This document shows, piece after piece, positions 1 through 5,267 of a stretch of 6,348 nucleotides of DNA; the first letter of the stretch is position 1; every line of letters begins with the position of its first letter. Under the pieces are notes generated by a model. The model had not been told where the DNA came from, ran no database searches, and saw only the letters and a list, made by a program, of their open reading frames with translations. The stretch spans positions 1-6,348 of the forward strand of contig JALGTI010000174.1 of assembly GCA_029821455.1 (NCBI GenBank), given 5' to 3'. This stretch comes from Candidatus Zipacnadia bacterium. Its GTDB lineage: Bacteria; Armatimonadota; Zipacnadia; Zipacnadales; Zipacnadaceae. The position numbers and the translations under genes are program-made.

Positions 1-2216
1 GCTGGTACATCGCGCAGTAAGGTTGCGCACACGTCCCCGCGATACCACTCTAAATCACTTTCCATTGTCGAGTAGCCCTCTGCAAGAACGACAATCTCAA
101 TGTTGCGGTCCAGCCCATCACGCTCCCACGATGCCAACTGGCCGGCTTGATTGCCGGTCAGGTCCAGCAGGGGCTGACAGGGGTGGCTGAAGGCCGCCTC
201 GAGGTTGTAGATGTTATCCCAGCACTTCAGCCCCGCACCCTCAAACCACAGAATCTGATTGTTCAGTTCATCAGGCCCGCGCGGCTGACCCCGATGCCTG
301 ATCTGGATGACGTGGTTGTAGGTGGAAGAACCCCCTCCCGTCCAGGCAGCCTCGTATGTTTCCGGGCGGATTATGTACCCACACGGCGGGTTATGTGTCC
401 AGTCATTGTAGCCGTTCCATTGCGCCAGGATGAGGCCCTTGCTCACCGTTGTGTAGTACCACGAGGGTAGCTCGCCAAAGAAGAAGCCGTACTCCGGCTC
501 AACTACATCCAGATGCTCGCGGATGGGAGCGTAAGTCATCTTCACGCCATTGGGGTCGTTGGCCCATAACCGCATGCCATTGTAGGTTCGCGAGTTCGGG
601 CATGTATATGCCTGCATTCTCAAGGTGGGCGCCTGATATGGTTGGCCTTCAGGGAACAATTGCAGCGATTGGGCATTAACCAGGATTACCTCGGGCAGGT
701 CGGCGAAGAAGACCCATGTTGCCCGTGCTCCAAGTCTTTTGCTTGTCATCAACTCAGTTTCAAACGCAACGATGTTGCCCTGTGGTTTTGTGATTTTCGT
801 GTGCCAGGGATACTCCCAGAGCATGTTGGAGGCGTCGTTAGGATGAACATAGCGCACAGAGGGCCCGCCTTGTTTGGGATAGGTGCCCCCGAATACCGCT
901 CTGCCACGCACATGACTTTCCGGCAGGAAGGTAGCATACTCGTCACCATTCGGATTGCGGTAGTAGACCCACTCACTAGCATAGGTGCGGATGCGCAACT
1001 TTCCATCCCCGATGTCCTCGATGGTCCCCTCGCCAGGTGGTAAAGCGTCCAGTGGCGCAGGCGATGGGTTGTAGATGCTTCCGACTTCCAAGCTCAGCGG
1101 CGCCTTTTCCAGCGTGTCGCGTATCTCCCCCAACACCTCCTGAGCCCATGCCACATCGGAGGGACCATACCAGCCAACCTCCCGAATGGCGTGGCGCATT
1201 ACCCGCAGATCATCGAACCGCGCTCTAGCATACGCAAGGGTGCCGCGCAGTTGCTCGTCGGCCGACAGCTCATCCAGTTGGGGCCGTATCTGTGCCAAGG
1301 CGTCACTGAGTGTCCGGTAGTAATTGCCCTCCGCTACACTTCTTTCCACCAATCTCTCCTGCCGGACCTCAGTAACTTTGTCCTTCTCGATGAATCGCAC
1401 CAGGCAGGCCGAGCCCTCCAGCATTAGTTCTCCCCGCTTGATCATGCTGGAGGCGGGCGCGTCTACACCCTTGTGTCTGCGGATGCAGTTCTTGAGCGTT
1501 ATCACCGTTTGGCAGCCATTAGACACGTCCACGTTTGACCAGATATTGGCCGTGCTATCTCCAGTGGTTTCAATGATGCAGTTTTCAAACGTCAGGTCAA
1601 TATCATTGCGTTGCTTGACTCGGTCTATCAGAAAGTTGTGGTAACAGCGGAACGTCACGTTTTTTATGGTGTTGGTGAAGGGTCCGGGGTAATACCCCGC
1701 GCGAGTGCCAAGGCAGTTCACCGCCGGAGAACCCTCGGTCGGGAAGCAGTCCACCAGGCCCCCATCCCATTGCAGGTTGGAAGTGCGGAAGTAAACCACC
1801 GGGTAACCCTTGGCCGGGCCTATCCGCACAGTGACGTTTTTCCACACGCCGGTGGCACTATTTGCCACGTCAAGCCACACTACCCCGTCAATAGTACAGT
1901 TCTCCCACTGCGCATCGCCCAACAGATATGTCAGGTGCCGGCCCCAGTCCGGGTAAGCTATGACTATCTTCTCCCCTGGTCGCATTATTAGCTGGTCCTG
2001 GACAGTGATGCCGACATTGCTGACCAATGTGTGTTCGTCCACAAGTCTCACGACATTGGGATCCTTTGCATCACGAGTCATTGACTGAATGGTATTGCCC
2101 TCACCGTAGATATAGGCGCGTGTGGTACTGTACGTAGTATTTGCGCTGCCTATCGTGTTCGTACTCATTATGACACCTACGATTCCCAAAGTGATTGCAG
2201 CTTTGCCTGTTCTCAT
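1..2216 (-). CDS. Secreted multidomain protein: beta-helix N-terminal part and start of a peptidase M64 domain (C-terminus beyond left edge)
   Basis: Reading the minus strand from ATG at 2216 gives 738 codons with no stop before the window edge. An in-frame TAA two codons upstream of the ATG fixes the start. Residues 1-25 look like a Sec signal peptide: Arg2 and Lys5, a hydrophobic core AAITLGIVGVIM, then GSA before a likely cleavage at 25/26. Residues about 60-250 contain repeated short strands of the type WENCTIDGVVWL, IKNVTFRCYHNFLI and DLTFENCIIE, spaced like rungs of a right-handed beta-helix. Residues about 275-375 are charged and helix-like. Residues about 395-690 are beta-rich, full of Trp and Tyr, and not recognised. 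Residues 705-728 (IEIVVLAEGY, then Glu719, Tyr725 and Asp728) resemble the opening of peptidase M64 (PF09471), whose usual form is a hydrophobic strand followed by (D/E)GYT, then a helix with F..D. M64 enzymes are zinc peptidases, and the HExxH site would lie outside the window. The gene follows the GH116 gene by 59 bases and is probably cotranscribed. Coding and secretion are well supported; M64 is likely; the substrate is unknown. Confidence 0.92.
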   Translation of the reverse strand, partial: MRTGKAAITLGIVGVIMSTNTIGSANTTYSTTRAYIYGEGNTIQSMTRDAKDPNVVRLVDEHTLVSNVGITVQDQLIMRPGEKIVIAYPDWGRHLTYLLGDAQWENCTIDGVVWLDVANSATGVWKNVTVRIGPAKGYPVVYFRTSNLQWDGGLVDCFPTEGSPAVNCLGTRAGYYPGPFTNTIKNVTFRCYHNFLIDRVKQRNDIDLTFENCIIETTGDSTANIWSNVDVSNGCQTVITLKNCIRRHKGVDAPASSMIKRGELMLEGSACLVRFIEKDKVTEVRQERLVERSVAEGNYYRTLSDALAQIRPQLDELSADEQLRGTLAYARARFDDLRVMRHAIREVGWYGPSDVAWAQEVLGEIRDTLEKAPLSLEVGSIYNPSPAPLDALPPGEGTIEDIGDGKLRIRTYASEWVYYRNPNGDEYATFLPESHVRGRAVFGGTYPKQGGPSVRYVHPNDASNMLWEYPWHTKITKPQGNIVAFETELMTSKRLGARATWVFFADLPEVILVNAQSLQLFPEGQPYQAPTLRMQAYTCPNSRTYNGMRLWANDPNGVKMTYAPIREHLDVVEPEYGFFFGELPSWYYTTVSKGLILAQWNGYNDWTHNPPCGYIIRPETYEAAWTGGGSSTYNHVIQIRHRGQPRGPDELNNQILWFEGAGLKCWDNIYNLEAAFSHPCQPLLDLTGNQAGQLASWERDGLDRNIEIVVLAEGYSTMESDLEWYRGDVCATLLRDVP

Positions 2217-2275
2217 TGCTTACTCCCTCGGATCGTACGCTAGTGATGCGTCGGGCGCTCTGCTGTCCCTGCAGC
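2217..2275 (-). other. Short intergenic gap inside the probable two-gene operon
   Basis: Fifty-nine bases separate the TAG of the GH116 gene from the ATG of the secreted protein. I see no stable hairpin followed by a T run (minus strand sense), so there is no intrinsic terminator. No convincing -10/-35 pair is visible. Read-through from the GH116 gene is the simplest reading. Confidence 0.6.
2223..2229 (-). promoter_or_regulatory. Ribosome binding site of the secreted protein
   Basis: The minus strand reads GAGGGAG six bases before the ATG at 2216. This is a near-ideal Shine-Dalgarno match. With the in-frame TAA at 2222-2220, it decides the start codon. Confidence 0.85.
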
Positions 2276-4957
2276 CTAGCAGGTCAGGTTCACATGTAGA
2301 CTCTGGCCGGCCTCGATTATCAGGTCATCACGCAACGTGATGGTCACCAGTTCACCGCTCTGCTGATGCTCAACCTCAATAGTATCCCCGTTGAGGGCGA
2401 CGGCGATGTGCGAGACTTCCACACCATCCGGCACTGCAAGGCGGAGGGTCTTCAGTTCTACTCCACCCGATTTGACCTCCAGCTTGTTCTCCTGGCTGTT
2501 GGGGACCTGTGACTGAGAGAATGTGCCCCAGCCGGTGGCTGTGATGAAGAAGCAGCGCACATCATCAGGCTGCACGCGGGGCGCGAACCGCAGGCTCTTA
2601 TCAGGATACGAGTAGGCATAGCCGCAGGCAGCCTCCAGGATGGCCCAGTTGGTCATAGGACGCACGTAGTGGTCGCCACACTCCGGCTCGTTAAAGGGGT
2701 TGCGGCGAGTGCCGTCAAAGCGCTCCCGGGTAGCCGCGACCAGATGCCAGGCCGCGTCTATGATCCCCTCCCAGATCATTCCACCGGCTACGTGATAAGC
2801 CAATGATGACCAACACTCGTCGGCGTAACGCATGGGAGTCTCCTGCCGGCCACCATAAGGCCACGTTGTCGTAATCAGGCCCTTGTCTCGCTCATCCACA
2901 AAGATGCGAGGCTGCTGAACGTGGCCACGGAAGTTGTGCCAGAAGTTATACTTGTAGATGCTGGTGTAGGCTCTCTTAACGTTTTCCGGATTGAAGATGT
3001 AGCCCAGGTCGAGGGCATGTGCCCACCACTGGCCGAAGAGTTGGTCGCTGAGGCAGCCCTTGCCATATTGGTGATGGTCAGCTCCCTCCTCTGCCTCGTC
3101 GAAGATCTGCTCGTAGTACTCGCCATTGAAGAGATTCTCATCAACCCACGCCGAGCCTTTGTCAAATAGGCCACGCCAGTATGTCGCCAATTCTTCCTCA
3201 CCTTTAGTCTTCGCCATCTCTTCGGCTGCGCGTAACGCGGCCAGGTAGAGGCCAGTGCAGAATGTATTGGCCCCGTAAAAGAACAGGTCGTAGGTATTCC
3301 ACTGCTCGCCGGAGAGTACGCCATCTTCGTCGGGGTCCCATTTGCTGATGCCGAAGGCCATCGCCTGCTTGATTGGGTCCCAGACCTCATGCAGGAAGCC
3401 CAGTCCCCCACCCTGGCGGAACTCACGGTAGGCCTTGAGGATAGTGCCCCAATGGCCGTCGCAGGCCAGGATCTCGCCCCCGGGTTCGTCACCACCCCAA
3501 CGCGGCAAGAAGAACGGCAGCACAGTGCGGTGTGGAATCTGGCCCTCGGGACCGAGTTGGATAATGAGGTCAGTGCGCCGCATTGAGCGCTCAAGCTCCG
3601 GATACAGCTTGCTCAGTGACATCTCGTAGTTCCATACGTGGGTACAGTTCAGCGGACAACAGCCGCCTCCGCTGCACCAGCTTCCGGTGCTGGCCCCGCA
3701 GGCGCCCTCAAAGCCATGAAACGACCCATCCTCATTCCACAGGCAGACAGGGGTACGAATGGTGGAAGTCTGGCTGCTGATGCAATCCAGGAGCCAGTAG
3801 GGAAGCGTGCTGTCGTAGAACGTGTCGCGCCACAGGCGGGTCTGTTCGGCAAGGGCGGGCAGATTAGCCACAAGCTGCCTGGTCACATCCAGGGCATCCG
3901 AGAACCGGTTGTTGTACATATTGCCGATATAGTAGCGGTTGCTGCCCTCTTCCACGCCAAAGTGGCTCTGGCCCCAGTTGACGTAATGATTGGGGAAATG
4001 CCAGGCAATGATAAAGGTGATCACCTTGCTCTCGCCGGCCTCGAGGGTGAAGGGGACGCACAACGCACCGTTGTAGGTGCTGCCCTCGGGCGACGGTCCA
4101 CGCTGGCTTTGTAGCCCCAGGCTGGCGCTGCCGGCGAACTTCTGCCACAAGGCCCCCAGCTCATCCCACTGCAGCAGGGCCGATGCTTCATCCGACAGAG
4201 TTGCCAGTGCCATCGTGCCATAGCCAGGGTCATCCTCGGGCGGGCTCAAATTGCGCATGCAGATAGCTGTAAAACCATCTTCGCGCACCAGCTCGTTGAG
4301 GTTGCCCCCGTAGCAAGGGCAGCGCGTCCCCGTCACCGGCGTCTGGGCATCCTGACCCACGGCGTTCTGGAGAGTAGCCATCAACGCCCCGCTGATCTGC
4401 GCGTCGCCCGGATTGGTCACGGTGAAGTTGAAGACGGCGGCCGGATAGCCTGATGCCCGCGTGTCCAGGGGCACCATCGGCGAAAAGGCCTCCAGGCTGA
4501 CCTCGACGGGGAGGCTGTCATCCAGATAGCGCAGCTCCGCTATGGGGTATTCGCCGATGTACTCAATGCCGGCCACGCCGGGCAGCTCCTGCATCATCTG
4601 CTTGAGTTGAGGGGGCACTATGTGGTCGCTACTGGAGGCCGGCCCCTCATAGTCTTCGTCATATAGGCCATCCCATATCAGAGCCCTGGCTTTGAATGGA
4701 TGGCTTCGATGCTGACGCGCGCAGATGGCGAAGAACGAATCGGGGATGAAATGGTTATGGTTGACCTGGTTGAATATCTGCCACTGCCGCAGGCTGCCGT
4801 CGCCAGCCAGACACAATTCCCCACAACCGATGCCTCCTAGCGGCATTGCCACTGCCCGCAGGCTTTCACCCGTATAGACAATCTGCTCGCTGCGGTTGGC
4901 TTTCTCTTCGACCCATTTATGGAACTCATCAGGGCACAGCTTGTGCGCATCAGCCAC
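2276..4957 (-). CDS. GH116 family glycoside hydrolase (GBA2/DUF608-type beta-glycosidase)
   Basis: A complete 893-residue protein. The family hydrolyses beta-linked glucosides, xylosides, glucosylceramides or N-acetylglucosaminides with retention of configuration. The N-terminal beta domain (about 30-380) opens with the family signature AMPLGGIGCGEL at 37-48. The (alpha/alpha)6 catalytic part covers about 385-800. Its landmarks are FEG with Glu417 (candidate nucleophile), CTHVWNYE (438-445), CDGHWGTILKAYREF (499-513), NTYD with Asp557 (candidate acid/base) and NEPECGDHYVRPM (756-768, probable sugar-binding Glu and Arg). Residues 800-893 form a small beta-rich tail. The first residues are polar with no signal peptide, so the enzyme is probably cytoplasmic. 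The GTG start at 4957 is chosen because a GAGG lies eight bases upstream and the 17 codons back to an in-frame TAA (5011-5009) hold no ATG, GTG or TTG. Residue assignment is by motif recall from GBA2, SSO1353 and TxGH116. Family membership is confident; the exact sugar substrate cannot be told. Confidence 0.93.
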   Translation of the reverse strand: MADAHKLCPDEFHKWVEEKANRSEQIVYTGESLRAVAMPLGGIGCGELCLAGDGSLRQWQIFNQVNHNHFIPDSFFAICARQHRSHPFKARALIWDGLYDEDYEGPASSSDHIVPPQLKQMMQELPGVAGIEYIGEYPIAELRYLDDSLPVEVSLEAFSPMVPLDTRASGYPAAVFNFTVTNPGDAQISGALMATLQNAVGQDAQTPVTGTRCPCYGGNLNELVREDGFTAICMRNLSPPEDDPGYGTMALATLSDEASALLQWDELGALWQKFAGSASLGLQSQRGPSPEGSTYNGALCVPFTLEAGESKVITFIIAWHFPNHYVNWGQSHFGVEEGSNRYYIGNMYNNRFSDALDVTRQLVANLPALAEQTRLWRDTFYDSTLPYWLLDCISSQTSTIRTPVCLWNEDGSFHGFEGACGASTGSWCSGGGCCPLNCTHVWNYEMSLSKLYPELERSMRRTDLIIQLGPEGQIPHRTVLPFFLPRWGGDEPGGEILACDGHWGTILKAYREFRQGGGLGFLHEVWDPIKQAMAFGISKWDPDEDGVLSGEQWNTYDLFFYGANTFCTGLYLAALRAAEEMAKTKGEEELATYWRGLFDKGSAWVDENLFNGEYYEQIFDEAEEGADHHQYGKGCLSDQLFGQWWAHALDLGYIFNPENVKRAYTSIYKYNFWHNFRGHVQQPRIFVDERDKGLITTTWPYGGRQETPMRYADECWSSLAYHVAGGMIWEGIIDAAWHLVAATRERFDGTRRNPFNEPECGDHYVRPMTNWAILEAACGYAYSYPDKSLRFAPRVQPDDVRCFFITATGWGTFSQSQVPNSQENKLEVKSGGVELKTLRLAVPDGVEVSHIAVALNGDTIEVEHQQSGELVTITLRDDLIIEAGQSLHVNLTC

Positions 4958-4965
4958 TGCTATCG

Positions 4966-4973
4966 CCTCTCTC
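4966..4973 (-). promoter_or_regulatory. Ribosome binding site of the GH116 gene
   Basis: The minus strand reads GAGAGAGG, with its last G eight bases before the GTG at 4957. It supports GTG as the true start rather than any internal ATG. Confidence 0.7.
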
Positions 4974-5055
4974 GGAGGGAATTTCGTAGCTGGACTGTCT
5001 TCTTCGCCTTACGAGGCAATCTTCCTTCCAGGAGCTAACACTATTCCAGCCTGCG

Positions 5056-5074
5056 GCAGCTATGGGTAAGCTGC
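5056..5074. repeat. Perfect 6-bp inverted repeat, 7-base loop
   Basis: GCAGCT at 5056-5061 is complementary to AGCTGC at 5069-5074. Its right arm overlaps the left arm of the larger inverted repeat at 5064-5122, so the two stems cannot form together on one transcript. Confidence 0.6.
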
Positions 5075-5122
5075 GGTTCGACGGGCTCACCGTCCCGGCC
5101 TGATCGAGGGAGAAGCTTACCC
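5064..5122. repeat. Perfect 9-bp inverted repeat enclosing a smaller hairpin
   Basis: GGGTAAGCT at 5064-5072 pairs with AGCTTACCC at 5114-5122. Inside it, GACGG at 5080-5084 pairs with CCGTC at 5090-5094 around a 5-base loop. The inner part (from GGTTCGACGGGCTCACCGTC) recalls the TTCGAC-GGCTCA type of dispersed palindrome common in intergenic DNA of several environmental phyla; that likeness is from memory. It could be a folded RNA leader, a protein-binding site or a remnant of a mobile palindromic repeat. Confidence 0.6.
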
Positions 5123-5133
5123 TACACGACTTA

Positions 5134-5150
5134 GCAGGCAAGACGCCTGC
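5134..5150. repeat. Perfect 6-bp palindrome, first copy of a short repeat
   Basis: GCAGGC at 5134-5139 pairs with GCCTGC at 5145-5150 around AAGAC. With the following CCCACG the unit spans 5134-5156. A diverged copy sits at 5165-5188. Units of the form (G/A)CAGGC...GCCTG followed by CCAC are, from memory, a frequent dispersed intergenic palindrome in some uncultured bacteria. Confidence 0.6.
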
Positions 5151-5164
5151 CCCACGTGTGATGC

Positions 5165-5188
5165 ACAGGCGGGAGACCCGTTCCCACG
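5165..5188. repeat. Diverged second copy of the short palindromic repeat
   Basis: Starts ACAGGC (5165-5170) and ends TTCCCACG (5181-5188). It matches the unit at 5134-5156 at both ends with changes in the middle and one extra base, so its stem is imperfect. The eight-base spacer to copy one gives a tandem arrangement like a REP/BIME pair. Confidence 0.45.
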
Positions 5189-5198
5189 AGTCGGCGGG

Positions 5199-5225
5199 CC
5201 GGTCTTACAGGAACTACCAGACCGG
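5199..5225. repeat. Perfect 7-bp inverted repeat upstream of the methyltransferase
   Basis: CCGGTCT at 5199-5205 is the reverse complement of AGACCGG at 5219-5225, with a 13-base spacer. It ends 42 bases before the methyltransferase start. The position suits an operator or a leader hairpin. There is no T run after it, so it is not an ordinary terminator. Confidence 0.55.
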
Positions 5226-5253
5226 TGGCGAACTAATCGTGGACCTTAGAACA

Positions 5254-5259
5254 AGGGAG
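5254..5259 (+). promoter_or_regulatory. Ribosome binding site of the methyltransferase
   Basis: AGGGAG lies eight bases before the GTG at 5268. An in-frame TAG at 5247-5249 leaves this GTG as the only usual start codon in the frame. A second GTG at 5263 is out of frame. Confidence 0.8.
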
Positions 5260-5267
5260 ATCGTGTC

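Larger units (their letters stand above)
4958..5267. other. Divergent intergenic region between the GH116 operon and the methyltransferase
   Basis: About 310 bases separate two divergently transcribed genes, so both promoters should be here. I found no confident -35/-10 pair on either strand. The region is dominated by inverted repeats (listed separately) at 5056-5074, 5064-5122, 5134-5150 and 5199-5225, plus a weak GCCT/AGGC stem at 5006-5017. A minus-strand frame of 63 codons crosses most of it from a TTG, but it looks spurious. Confidence 0.75.

Noticed and set aside
642..1043. Plus-strand frame of 133 codons
   Set aside because: It lies wholly opposite the continuous 738-codon minus-strand gene, which has a signal peptide, ribosome binding site and domain-like sequence. 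The plus-strand product has no recognisable motif. The other plus-strand frames in 1-2340 fail for the same reason.
2875..3594. Minus-strand frame of 239 codons in another phase
   Set aside because: It overlaps the middle of the GH116 gene, and its product is a low-complexity Ser/Arg/Thr-rich shadow. The GH116 frame shows clear family motifs throughout.
3638..4114. Plus-strand frame of 158 codons
   Set aside because: Antisense to conserved GH116 sequence including the region around Glu417; no motif and no convincing ribosome binding site. Treated as a shadow.
4950..5141. Possible 63-codon leader gene overlapping the GH116 start
   Set aside because: It begins at a TTG inside a palindromic repeat, runs through the inverted repeats, has no recognisable features and no good ribosome binding site. 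An overlap of eight bases with the GH116 start is not enough to support it.
5134..5188. CRISPR array
   Set aside because: Only two diverged units with an eight-base spacer; no regular repeat-spacer pattern.
5199..5225. Intrinsic terminator
   Set aside because: The stem is present, but no T run follows on either strand, and the spacer of 13 bases is long for a terminator.
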